NCBI GenBank assembly: GCA_964498725.1
Contig: CAZCHS010000003.1
Location: 34,325 to 98,324, forward strand
Reading direction: 5' to 3'
Source of the DNA: JAFGTP01 sp964498725
GTDB lineage: Bacteria; Fidelibacterota; UBA2242; JAFGTP01
DNA length: 64,000 nucleotides
Part shown: positions 42,006 through 50,264 of the stretch, piece by piece
Layout: every line of letters starts with the position of its first letter
How positions within the stretch are numbered: the stretch's first letter is position 1
The notes under the pieces: model-generated
Databases searched by the model: none
What the model was told of the DNA's origin: nothing
What the model saw: the letters and a program-made list of their open reading frames with translations, nothing else
Position numbers and translations under genes: made by a program

Positions 42006-44180
42006 TCAACTAACCTCATTCACATCACCGTACATCAGATCCAGGTAATCTTCATCCACCAGCACATCCCGGGCTTTGCTGCCGGTATGGGGGCCTACAA
42101 TGCCGTCCCGTTCCAGTTGATCAATGATCCGGCCGGCGCGGGCATAACCAATGCGCAGGCGGCGCTGCAGCAGACTTACCGAACCCTGCTGATGATTGAC
42201 GACTACACGGATTGCGTCATCATAAAGGGAATCTTTTTCATCGGGATCAAAGTCATCCCGGTCCACAATTTCTTCTTCCACGATCACTTTGGGTAAAGGC
42301 TCACAGTCGATCTTTGGCTGTTGTGTAATGTGATCAAGGATTTTATCCAATTCTTCCAGGGAAATATAAGCACTGTGCAGGCGCATGGGTTCCGGGTGCT
42401 GCGGTGTGGTCAGCAGCATATCGCCGCGTCCCAATAGTTTTTCCGCGCCATTAAAATCCAGAATGGTGCGGGAATCAATTTTCGAAGTCACCTGAAAAGC
42501 CATTCGCGCCGGAAAATTGGCCTTGATCACGCCGGTGATCACATCAACCGAGGGCCGCTGGGTAGCCACGATCAGGTGAATGCCGATAGCGCGGGCTTTT
42601 TGCGCCAGGCGGGTGATGGGGTCTTCCACCTCTTTAGCCGAGGTCATCATCAGATCCGCTAACTCGTCAATCACCACCACAATGTAGGGTAGTTTTTCGT
42701 CCTGTATTTTTCCCTGCTCTATTTTTTCATTGTATTCTTCAATATTTCGTACCGAGGCGCCGGCCAGCATATCATAACGCTGTTCCATTTCAATGACCAC
42801 GGACTTGAGAATGATCACCGCGTCTTCCGGTTCCGTCACCACATAATCCTCGAGATTTTCACAGGTGATGAGATGGTATCCGATCAATTTTTTGTAAGCC
42901 GCTAATTCCAGTTTTTTCGGATCAATCAGTACGAATTTAACTTCGTCGGGTTTGGCTTTGTAAAGGATGGAAGCGATCATCATGTTGACAGCCACGGATT
43001 TCCCTGAGCCGGTAGCGCCGGCCACCAGCAAGTGCGGCATTTTGCGCAGATCCGCGGTGTAAACTTCGCCGGTGCTGGTTTTTCCCAGTGCCAGGGTCAC
43101 TACGGATTGGGATTTTTTGAACCGCGGTGATTCCAGGACCCCTTTGATGTAAATGGTTTCCATCTTGTCGTTGGGAATTTCGATCCCTACCACTGAAGTG
43201 CCGGGAATGGGCGCCACGATTCGTATGCGAATGGCTTCCAGTACACGGGCCAGGTCATCAGCCAGTCGTGAAATTCGGCCGACACGAATACCGGCTGCCG
43301 GTTCCACTTTAAAGGTTGTAATCAGGGGACCGGGCGCCACATCAACCACATTACCCTGAACTTTAAAAGTATCCAGTTCCCGCTCCAGAATTGATGATTT
43401 TTTGCTCAGTTCCGCTTTGGAAACAGTCGGTCCATTGGTTTGCGATTCCGTCAGGAATTTTGTCGACGGTCTGGTGTAATTACCCTGATGCTTCTGCACT
43501 TTTTTGACCAGAGGATTTTTTTTCTTTTTAGATTTCTCCGGCTTAGTGATTTCCGGATCATCCTGTAATCGTTCAAAAGCCGGTTCCTGCAGTGGTTCCT
43601 CTTCCGGAATGTCATCAACAAATTCTTCGATGGATTGATCAGGTTTATCGGCCGGTTTCTTTTTTAGCCCTTTGCCAATCAATTTGACATAACTAACCGA
43701 AAAGTAAAGCCGCACAATGATCAGCAGCAGACCGATTATGATCAGAATTGTACCCGGCAGCCCGATAAAATCATACAGGGCTTTGGTCATCACGCCGGCG
43801 GCCAGTCCCGACCAGGTGAAGTCATGATTAAAGGGTTCCGGATCAACGACAGTGGGCAGAGAGACCAGGATAGAGAGCAGAAACCCGGTGAAAATGGTTG
43901 CCAACGTAATGGCGGTGAGGCGGCGCGGATCTTTCTTGAAAAAAATCCAGTAGCCCCAGACCATCATCAGAACAGGGATCAGGTAAGCGCTGATTCCCAT
44001 AAATTGCTTGATCAGGAAATGTGAGATGTAAATTCCCAGTATTCCCATCCAGTTATCAATGGCAACATTATTGGAAATTGTCGGTTCTTCCGCCGGATTA
44101 TAGGAAATCAGGCAAAGTAAGACCAACACTCCCGTGATTGCCGACATCAGTCCCAGTATTTCTCTCTGCTTTAATGACAT
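42006..44180 (-). CDS. ftsK: DNA translocase FtsK
   Basis: FtsK pumps chromosome DNA through the closing septum and activates dimer resolution. 724 residues: four membrane segments at about 8-28, 45-75, 90-110 and 135-160, a short charged linker (about 170-250), then the alpha-beta motor with Walker A GATGSGKS (388-395), Walker B YIVVVIDELADLMM and RPSVDVITG. The C-terminal gamma winged-helix domain (about 655-715) includes SLLQRRLRIGYARAGRIIDQ. It lacks the long linker of the E. coli protein, like SpoIIIE/FtsK of many phyla. It lies 3 bases after gcvT. Confidence 0.97.
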   Translation of the reverse strand: MSLKQREILGLMSAITGVLVLLCLISYNPAEEPTISNNVAIDNWMGILGIYISHFLIKQFMGISAYLIPVLMMVWGYWIFFKKDPRRLTAITLATIFTGFLLSILVSLPTVVDPEPFNHDFTWSGLAAGVMTKALYDFIGLPGTILIIIGLLLIIVRLYFSVSYVKLIGKGLKKKPADKPDQSIEEFVDDIPEEEPLQEPAFERLQDDPEITKPEKSKKKKNPLVKKVQKHQGNYTRPSTKFLTESQTNGPTVSKAELSKKSSILERELDTFKVQGNVVDVAPGPLITTFKVEPAAGIRVGRISRLADDLARVLEAIRIRIVAPIPGTSVVGIEIPNDKMETIYIKGVLESPRFKKSQSVVTLALGKTSTGEVYTADLRKMPHLLVAGATGSGKSVAVNMMIASILYKAKPDEVKFVLIDPKKLELAAYKKLIGYHLITCENLEDYVVTEPEDAVIILKSVVIEMEQRYDMLAGASVRNIEEYNEKIEQGKIQDEKLPYIVVVIDELADLMMTSAKEVEDPITRLAQKARAIGIHLIVATQRPSVDVITGVIKANFPARMAFQVTSKIDSRTILDFNGAEKLLGRGDMLLTTPQHPEPMRLHSAYISLEELDKILDHITQQPKIDCEPLPKVIVEEEIVDRDDFDPDEKDSLYDDAIRVVVNHQQGSVSLLQRRLRIGYARAGRIIDQLERDGIVGPHTGSKARDVLVDEDYLDLMYGDVNEVS

Positions 44181-44183
44181 TTT

Positions 44184-45269
44184 TTATACCAACGGTGGTT
44201 TAACGATTTCAGCTTTCAGTTGTTTTTTACGGCGCTGAATCAGGATTTTTGTGCCGGATTTGCGGTAAGGAAATTCCACATAACCAAGCCCGATACCAAT
44301 TCCCAATGAAGGAGAATGAGTGCCGCTGGTGACATGGCCGATTTCCTTGCCCTCTTCGGACAGGATTGTGTAATCGTGACGGGGTATGCCTTTGTCTATC
44401 ATTTTGAAGGCAATGTGTTTCCGTTTCAGGCCTTCTGCTTTGACCTTCACAAGCACATCTTTACCGATAAAATCATCCTTGTCCAGTTTCACGACCCAGC
44501 CCAGACCTGCTTCCAGGGGATGGGTGGTTTTGTCAATATCATTGCCGTAGAGTGGAAATTTCTTTTCCATGCGCAGGGTATCCCGGGCCCCCAGACCAAC
44601 AGGCAATATATCAAATTCTTCGCCGGCTTTCATGACCGCGTCCCATATTTCCGGTGCGTCTTCGGCATTCAGATAGAGTTCAAATCCCTTTTCTCCGGTA
44701 TAACCTGTGTTGGAGATGTTCATTTCCTTGCCGGCCAGTTTATCTCTGGTAAAGGTAAAAGGCTTCATCTCATCCAGTTTTACATCGGTGAGTTTTTGTA
44801 AGGTTGCAATGGCCTCCGGCCCCTGTACTGCCAGCAGTCCGGTGGCGTCTGATTTGTCTTTCAGTTCCACGGCTTCAGGCAGGTGGTCTTTGGCCCAGTT
44901 GAAGTCCTTTTCCATATTAGCAGCATTCACCACCATCATAAAATCATTGTCTTTATTTTTGTAAATGATCAGATCATCCACAATACCGCCGTCGGGATAA
45001 AGCATCATGGTGTAGTGCGCTTTGCCCGGCGTCAGTTTTGACACATCATTGACTGTAATCTTGTTTAAAAATTCTTCGGCTTTGTCACCTTTGACAGTGA
45101 ATTCACCCATGTGCGATACATCGAACATGCCCACTTTTTCACGGACCCGCAGGTGTTCTTCTACGATTCCGGAATACTGGATCGGCATATAATAACCGGC
45201 AAAGGGCACCATTTTCGCGCCCAGTTTTTGATGGGTATCATATAAGGTTGTTTTCTTAACGTCAGCCAT
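44184..45269 (-). CDS. gcvT: Glycine cleavage system T-protein (aminomethyltransferase)
   Basis: GcvT transfers the methylene group from the H-protein to tetrahydrofolate. From ATG 45269, with GGAGGGAG just upstream, it is 361 residues, the usual length. Motifs: MVPFAGYYMPIQYSG near the N-terminus, FDVSHMGEF (the DVSHM motif), the NAANMEKDFNW region, GLGARDTLRMEKKFPLYGND (folate-site Asp and Arg), and GHVTSGTHSPSLGIGIGLGY. gcvH and gcvP are not in the window; ruvA and ftsK flank it. An ATG 12 bases upstream (45281) is the other in-frame possibility. Confidence 0.97.
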   Translation of the reverse strand: MADVKKTTLYDTHQKLGAKMVPFAGYYMPIQYSGIVEEHLRVREKVGMFDVSHMGEFTVKGDKAEEFLNKITVNDVSKLTPGKAHYTMMLYPDGGIVDDLIIYKNKDNDFMMVVNAANMEKDFNWAKDHLPEAVELKDKSDATGLLAVQGPEAIATLQKLTDVKLDEMKPFTFTRDKLAGKEMNISNTGYTGEKGFELYLNAEDAPEIWDAVMKAGEEFDILPVGLGARDTLRMEKKFPLYGNDIDKTTHPLEAGLGWVVKLDKDDFIGKDVLVKVKAEGLKRKHIAFKMIDKGIPRHDYTILSEEGKEIGHVTSGTHSPSLGIGIGLGYVEFPYRKSGTKILIQRRKKQLKAEIVKPPLV

Positions 45270-45284
45270 GTCTCCCTCCATTGT

Positions 45285-45884
45285 TTAAATCATGTTTAAG
45301 GCTGTCTTAATTATTTGTTCCAGCGTGGCGGTGTCTCCCAGTTTTGCCACGGCTTTCAGTACTGATTGATCAGCAGCGCCTTTGTTGTATCCCAGGGATA
45401 CGAGGGCGCGGACGGCTTCATCCACCACCTGGCTTTTAGCGCCGGCCAGGGCGGATTGCGGACTTTCATCGCCGGTTTTCAGTTTGGGTAATTTTTCACT
45501 CAGTTCCACGATAATCCGTTGCGCGGTCTTTTTCCCGATCCCCGGAATCAGGGTCAGGGCTTTGACATCCTGGCTGATGATGCGCTGTTTGAATTCATCA
45601 ACCGAAGCGCCGGACAGGATCGAGATGCCCATCTTAGCGCCAATTCCCGAGACGTCGATCAGTAATTCAAACAGCTCACGCTCTTTTTTCGTGGAAAATC
45701 CATATAAACTCTGGTCATCTTCCCGGACTTTGAAATGGGTTAGCAGTTTTACCCGCTCGCCCGGCTGGCCAATATTTTCATAAGTGGAAACAGGAATGTA
45801 TATTCGGTAGCCAACGCCGTTGACATCTATAATGACCGCGGTGGGTTCCTTGGCAATTAATTTTCCGCTGATATATTCGTACAT
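45285..45884 (-). CDS. ruvA: Holliday junction DNA helicase subunit RuvA
   Basis: RuvA tetramers bind Holliday junctions and load the RuvB motor. 199 residues: OB fold (about 1-60, starting MYEYISGKLIAKEPTAVIID), double helix-hairpin-helix (LIDVSGIGAKMGISIL near 74-89 and LTLIPGIGKKTAQRIIVEL near 108-126), and the C-terminal domain III (VRALVSLGYNKGAADQSVLK) that contacts RuvB. ruvC lies two bases upstream; ruvB is not in the window. yebC-ruvC-ruvA is a widely conserved order. Confidence 0.97.
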   Translation of the reverse strand: MYEYISGKLIAKEPTAVIIDVNGVGYRIYIPVSTYENIGQPGERVKLLTHFKVREDDQSLYGFSTKKERELFELLIDVSGIGAKMGISILSGASVDEFKQRIISQDVKALTLIPGIGKKTAQRIIVELSEKLPKLKTGDESPQSALAGAKSQVVDEAVRALVSLGYNKGAADQSVLKAVAKLGDTATLEQIIKTALNMI

Positions 45885-45886
45885 GC

Positions 45887-46378
45887 TCAGAGTCCTGTCA
45901 GTTTAAAGTGGTTAAAATGACAAATTGCAGCCGCCAGTGCGTCGGAACTGTCAAAAGAAAGCATATTCGGCGTAATGCCTAAAAGGTTGGCCACCATGAA
46001 CTTGACCTGTTCCTTGGAAGCATTGCCATTGCCGGTAACCGAGGATTTGATTTTTTTCGGCGGGTATTCACCGATTTCCAGGTTATTTCTCGCGCCGGCT
46101 AAAATCACCATTCCCCGGGCGTGTCCCAGTTTCAGGGCGATTTGGACATTCTGCGCGTAAATGCTTTGTTCCACTGCAATTGCATCAGGTTTATATTGTA
46201 AAATAACTTTTTCGACTTCATTATATATTTTCAGAAGCCGGTCGGGAAATTTCATTTTGACATCGGTGTCAATGGTGCCGGAATTCATATAGGTTAATTC
46301 TTTGCCCACGCGTTCCACGATGCCGCATCCGGTGTGTTTCAGTCCCGGATCAATTCCCAATATTCGGTATGCAGACAT
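45887..46378 (-). CDS. ruvC: Crossover junction endodeoxyribonuclease RuvC
   Basis: RuvC resolves Holliday junctions by symmetrical nicking. 163 residues with all four acidic catalytic residues: D10 in LGIDPGLKHTGCG, E70 in AVEQSIYAQN, D143 and D146 in SFDSSDALAAAICH. The length and the KSSVTGNGNASKEQV segment (111-125) match the family. Start directly abuts the yebC stop, giving the yebC-ruvC-ruvA unit. Confidence 0.97.
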   Translation of the reverse strand: MSAYRILGIDPGLKHTGCGIVERVGKELTYMNSGTIDTDVKMKFPDRLLKIYNEVEKVILQYKPDAIAVEQSIYAQNVQIALKLGHARGMVILAGARNNLEIGEYPPKKIKSSVTGNGNASKEQVKFMVANLLGITPNMLSFDSSDALAAAICHFNHFKLTGL

Positions 46379-47131
46379 CTAGTCGTCCAGCTGTTCAGCC
46401 AGTTCGTCGTCAATGTCAAAATTTGTAAATACCTTTTGTATATCGTCATTATCTTCCAGCATTTCGATCAGTGTGATGACCTTTTTCGCGGTGTCCAGGT
46501 CTTCGATTTTAACATCATTTTTGGGAATGTTGTCGATTGTGGATTCCCTGACAGGTACGCCTTGTTTTTCCAGTTCGGCGCGGACGCTCATCAAATCCGC
46601 GGCTTCAGTGTAAACCGTATGGACTTCTTCATCGGAAACTACATCTTCGGCGCCGGCTTCAGTGGCAGCCATAAAGATGTCATCTTCCGATACCTGGTCG
46701 GCATTGACGATAATTTTTCCTTTTGTATCAAACATCCAGGCAACAGAACCGTCGGTTCCCAGGTTGCCGCCATATTTATCCAGCAGGTGACGGACTTCAG
46801 AAACGGTTCTATTCTTGTTATCTGTAGTGACATTCATCAGAATCGCGACACCGCCGGGGCCATATCCTTCATAGGTATATTCTTCATAATTTTCACCTTC
46901 AATCTCGCCGGTTCCTTTTTTTATCGCCCGCTCAATATTTTTTTTCGGCATATTGGCGTCTTTGGCCGCCTGAACAGCTGTGCTGAGACGTGGGTTTGCA
47001 TCTTCGTCACCACCGCCTGACCTGGCAGCGATCTGTATCTCTTTGATCAGTTTGGTAAATATTTTGCCACGAGCAGCATCTTTTGCACCTTTTTTTCTTT
47101 TAATAGTACTCCATTTGGAATGTCCTGACAT
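46379..47131 (-). CDS. yebC: YebC/PmpR-family protein
   Basis: 250 residues, the family's usual length. The N-terminus is MSGHSKWSTIKRKKGAKDAA followed by RGKIFTKLIKEI, the nearly invariant YebC opening; GYGPGGVAILMN and GSVAWMFDTKG are the other conserved blocks. The family was described as DNA-binding regulators; recent work on some members links them to easing ribosome stalling. The C-terminus is acidic. It precedes ruvC and ruvA without a gap, which is typical. Confidence 0.97.
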   Translation of the reverse strand: MSGHSKWSTIKRKKGAKDAARGKIFTKLIKEIQIAARSGGGDEDANPRLSTAVQAAKDANMPKKNIERAIKKGTGEIEGENYEEYTYEGYGPGGVAILMNVTTDNKNRTVSEVRHLLDKYGGNLGTDGSVAWMFDTKGKIIVNADQVSEDDIFMAATEAGAEDVVSDEEVHTVYTEAADLMSVRAELEKQGVPVRESTIDNIPKNDVKIEDLDTAKKVITLIEMLEDNDDIQKVFTNFDIDDELAEQLDD

Positions 47132-47158
47132 ATGGATCCCTTTCCCTTTATCATTGTG

Positions 47159-47635
47159 TTATTTGTTGATGTATATTTTTTCCCTGACTTTGATCCTTGA
47201 CGGAATCACCCAGGGGGAGCCTAAGTTTTTGCGTTTTACCGATTGCAGCAAGCGCTCGGCTTCATCCCGGCTTTCACAATTTCCCAGTCGAATTTTATAG
47301 TATGGGGAATTAAAAACCGAAACCACTTCTTCTTTCGGAAAAAGTGATTTTGCCCGTTGCTGAATACTATCGGCTTCGTAAAAGTTTTTAGTGGAAATAA
47401 TCTGAATTTTCCAGCCCTGCTTATCAATAATCCGAGAGCCCGGCTGATCGTCATTACCATGGGAGTAGTCGTGGATGTCGGAAATGATTTCATAGATGTC
47501 GGTAATATTCATGAAAGAAATTGGTGGTTCATTGAGTGTCATGGGATCAAAGCCTTCATTTTGCCCGGCGATGACCTGCGCATTCAAAAGTGTTCCGATT
47601 AAAAATATCAGTGTTGTTGGTATTATTTTTCTCAT
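47159..47635 (-). CDS. SPOR-domain secreted protein
   Basis: 158 residues from the ATG at 47635, which has GGACAG upstream; ATG 47647 has no such site. A signal peptide (MRKIIPTTLIFLIGTLLNAQ) is followed by an about 50-residue linker with many Asp and Ile, and a C-terminal SPOR domain (about 75-150): QGWKIQIISTKNFYEADSIQ, VVSVFNSPYYKIRLGNCESR and AERLLQSVK. SPOR domains bind peptidoglycan stripped of stem peptides, often at division sites. It lies 27 bases upstream of yebC on the same strand. Confidence 0.85.
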   Translation of the reverse strand: MRKIIPTTLIFLIGTLLNAQVIAGQNEGFDPMTLNEPPISFMNITDIYEIISDIHDYSHGNDDQPGSRIIDKQGWKIQIISTKNFYEADSIQQRAKSLFPKEEVVSVFNSPYYKIRLGNCESRDEAERLLQSVKRKNLGSPWVIPSRIKVREKIYINK

Positions 47636-47830
47636 TGTTCTGTCCATATTTTATGTTACTAAAAAATATAAGCAATTTTATGAAATATCGAAAAGGGTTA
47701 TTAATGGTCTGGTCCCAGATAATTGCCTGTTTTATTAAAATTATGTGGTGAAAATTCCGCATGGAGTTAGTGAATGTTGTTTTCACAATGAAAGAAATAC
47801 TGATCCGGTTATTATATTTACCTCCGGTAG

Positions 47831-47856
47831 GAAATAAGGGATTGCAACCCCTTGTT
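47831..47856 (-). terminator. Weak hairpin after the GH13 lipoprotein gene
   Basis: On the minus strand AAGGGGTTGCAATCCCTT folds into a 5-bp stem with an internal TTGCAA palindrome, followed by ATTT. It lies about 20-45 bases after the stop of the gene at 47875. The T-tract is poor. The remaining gap to 47648 shows no gene. Confidence 0.4.
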
Positions 47857-47874
47857 TATCCAAAGTTGATCTGG

Positions 47875-50244
47875 CTAATCACATTTCCAAATATTTCCGG
47901 AATATCCGGATAACTCAAACTGCCCCTTATTATACTTTGATTTCTTGACTAAAACAGGTTCCATTCCGGATGATAGCCATGCCGGTAAATCGACGGTGAC
48001 AGTTTGATCTTGCTGACTTTTGTTAAGGGCAATGATCAGGCGTTGACCATGGTCGCCCCGACTGTAGATCATTACATTCTCATCACAATAGAGGGGTAAG
48101 TAGTCCCCGCGTCGCAGGGCGGAATATTTCTTGCGCAGATTGATAAGTTTGGAATTCCATTCCAGTTGTACCTGCTCTGCATTGGTAAGTTCGTTTTCAA
48201 ACCGCATCATGCGGCGATTGTCGGGATCCTGGGCGCCGGTCATACCGAATTCATCACCGTAATAAATGATCGGCACACCCGGAACAGTCAGTAAAAAAGT
48301 CAGCAGAGTCTTTTGTTTGTCATAAGTGCTGTGTTCGTCCACCTGGATTTTAGGATCTTGCCAGGCGCGCTCAAAGGCATCATCTGAAAGAGTGAGGTCG
48401 CCTTCGAGATAGGCCATCATTCGGGGCTGGTCATGACTATCGAAAATATTTCCCATCAAATGGTTGTAGCCATAGACCTCCAGACTTTTTTCCAGTGACA
48501 TTTGCAAATCCTGCAGATCACTGCTCTCTTCTGCAAATATGCGACGTTGGGTAAAAAAGAGTTCAAAATTAAACTGGGAATCCAGCATGCCATTATTTAC
48601 ATAGGATTTGATCAGTTCTGCGCTGCCAAAGGTTTCGCCGATTTGGTAACATTCTGCATTACGCTGAGGCTCTATCTGCGTTTTTAGGTCACGGGTAATA
48701 TTTCGCCAAACCCGGAGTGGAACATGCTTGGTGGCGTCATGACGAAAACCATCCGCACTGGTCTGCTGCATCCACCAAACCGCATCCTCGGTAATGGCTT
48801 TAACAGCTTCATCATTATCAAAATCAAAAGAAGGCAAAAATTCATCAAACCAGGTGGTCAGGCGGTATTCGTCAAAAAGGCGGATATTCTTGCGGCCATC
48901 AGGAAGATCAAGTTGGCCATACCAATCCCGGTGATTTTGAAAATAGGGATGCTCGATATGCGTGTGATTGGAAACAAAATCCAACAATACTTTGATTTTA
49001 TGTTGATGAGCAACCTCAATCAGTTCGCGCAGTTTTTCCATTGATCCGAAGCGTGGCTCTACGTTACGGGGTTGGGCCGGCCAGTAACCGTGATAACCGG
49101 TATACCAGCGGTGGGGTTCCGGCCACTCCTGAAAGGCCTTATCGGTTGTTTCATTGACCGGCGAAATCCAGATCGTATTCACGCCGATCTTTTCAAAATA
49201 CATGGTCCTGATTTTATTGATAATGCCCTGCAGGTCGCCACCCTGAAAATTGGCCTGGTGCGCCAATTTTGGATGATCAACCGGGTCGTCATTTTTGGCG
49301 TTACCATTTTCAAAGCGGTCGGTCATAATCGAGTAGATAATTGCATCCTGCCAGATAAAGTCGTCATCTTTTATCGGTTTGCCATTTTTTGTCCAGAAAG
49401 TGATAATATTGCCAGGGTATTGGTCGGTAGTAGCGACTAATCTAAAGGTATTGATGTTTGATTGTCCGATCAGATAGTCGGTTTTCAATCTGATTTTGTT
49501 TCCGTCCACCTGATAATATTTTGATTTGAGAATCTGGTTGTTCAGCAGAATGTGGATATTGTAGTCCTGTTCTGTATCAACAATAAAGTCATAAGTGAAT
49601 TCTTCTTGTTGCGGCAAAAAATAGATATTAGGGGAGTTGGCCTTGATTTTTGATTTCACCTTGATCAATGAGTTGTAAGCGCCATAGCCGTTATCCACTT
49701 TAACAGGATTATTGGGATCGGGAAATTCGCCGTAATCCGTTACGAATTGATATTCATAAACCCCTTCATCCAGATATAGTGTTCTGGTATAAACGCCATC
49801 TCCGTCACTGTCTTTCATTTCCAGGGATTGCCGGTTCCAGGTGTTAAAACTGCCCATCACATAGACATGATCAGTGGCTTGTTCCGGGTCTAACCGCATT
49901 TCCACAGCAACTTTTTCTTTGACAATGACAGGCAGAATTTTCCCTTGTCCTTTATTGGTGAAATGAATCAGGCGAAGACCGGAGAACTTGCCCAGGGGTT
50001 GCAGTTTTAATTGATTGGTGCCGGCATTGTAAGAGATTTTTATGTTCTTATCGGGGCGGAATTTCAGATCATATTCCTCAGCGTAAAACAAATCTTCCAG
50101 TTGATAGATGTTTTCCTGGTTGCGGTCAATTCGCAAAAATTCTATTAATTCCGGCGCTTTACCGGTTTTTTTTTCAATGCCTACTTCGCAACCGGCAAGC
50201 AGTATTGCGATCAGCAATGTCCCTAAAATAATTGCTCGCTTCAT
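47875..50244 (-). CDS. GH13 alpha-glucan hydrolase lipoprotein with starch-binding-like domain
   Basis: 789 residues. The lipobox is LLAGC (Cys 19), so it is anchored in the outer or inner membrane. At about 125-200 is a CBM48/isoamylase-N-like module (YVMGSFNTWNRQSLEMKDSD, YEYQFVTDYGEFPDP). The GH13 barrel (about 295-720) has regions I DFVSNHT (422-428), II GFRHDATKH with nucleophile D503, III IGETF with acid/base E537 and IV FDSHDQPR with D605. The RFG and YYGDEFGM motifs suggest a neopullulanase/cyclomaltodextrinase-like enzyme acting on maltodextrins. The pullulanase gene lies 20 bases upstream, so both degrade alpha-glucans together. Confidence 0.9.
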   Translation of the reverse strand: MKRAIILGTLLIAILLAGCEVGIEKKTGKAPELIEFLRIDRNQENIYQLEDLFYAEEYDLKFRPDKNIKISYNAGTNQLKLQPLGKFSGLRLIHFTNKGQGKILPVIVKEKVAVEMRLDPEQATDHVYVMGSFNTWNRQSLEMKDSDGDGVYTRTLYLDEGVYEYQFVTDYGEFPDPNNPVKVDNGYGAYNSLIKVKSKIKANSPNIYFLPQQEEFTYDFIVDTEQDYNIHILLNNQILKSKYYQVDGNKIRLKTDYLIGQSNINTFRLVATTDQYPGNIITFWTKNGKPIKDDDFIWQDAIIYSIMTDRFENGNAKNDDPVDHPKLAHQANFQGGDLQGIINKIRTMYFEKIGVNTIWISPVNETTDKAFQEWPEPHRWYTGYHGYWPAQPRNVEPRFGSMEKLRELIEVAHQHKIKVLLDFVSNHTHIEHPYFQNHRDWYGQLDLPDGRKNIRLFDEYRLTTWFDEFLPSFDFDNDEAVKAITEDAVWWMQQTSADGFRHDATKHVPLRVWRNITRDLKTQIEPQRNAECYQIGETFGSAELIKSYVNNGMLDSQFNFELFFTQRRIFAEESSDLQDLQMSLEKSLEVYGYNHLMGNIFDSHDQPRMMAYLEGDLTLSDDAFERAWQDPKIQVDEHSTYDKQKTLLTFLLTVPGVPIIYYGDEFGMTGAQDPDNRRMMRFENELTNAEQVQLEWNSKLINLRKKYSALRRGDYLPLYCDENVMIYSRGDHGQRLIIALNKSQQDQTVTVDLPAWLSSGMEPVLVKKSKYNKGQFELSGYSGNIWKCD

Positions 50245-50264
50245 TTGTTGATTTCCCCGGTAAT

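Noticed and set aside
45270..45284. Glycine riboswitch before gcvT
   Set aside because: Only 15 bases separate gcvT from ruvA, too short for the aptamer, and no similar fold is seen upstream of glyA.
46334..47020. Plus-strand frame (228 codons) opposite yebC and the ruvC start
   Set aside because: YebC and RuvC on the other strand have all conserved residues; the antisense frame is Phe/Ile-rich and without motifs.
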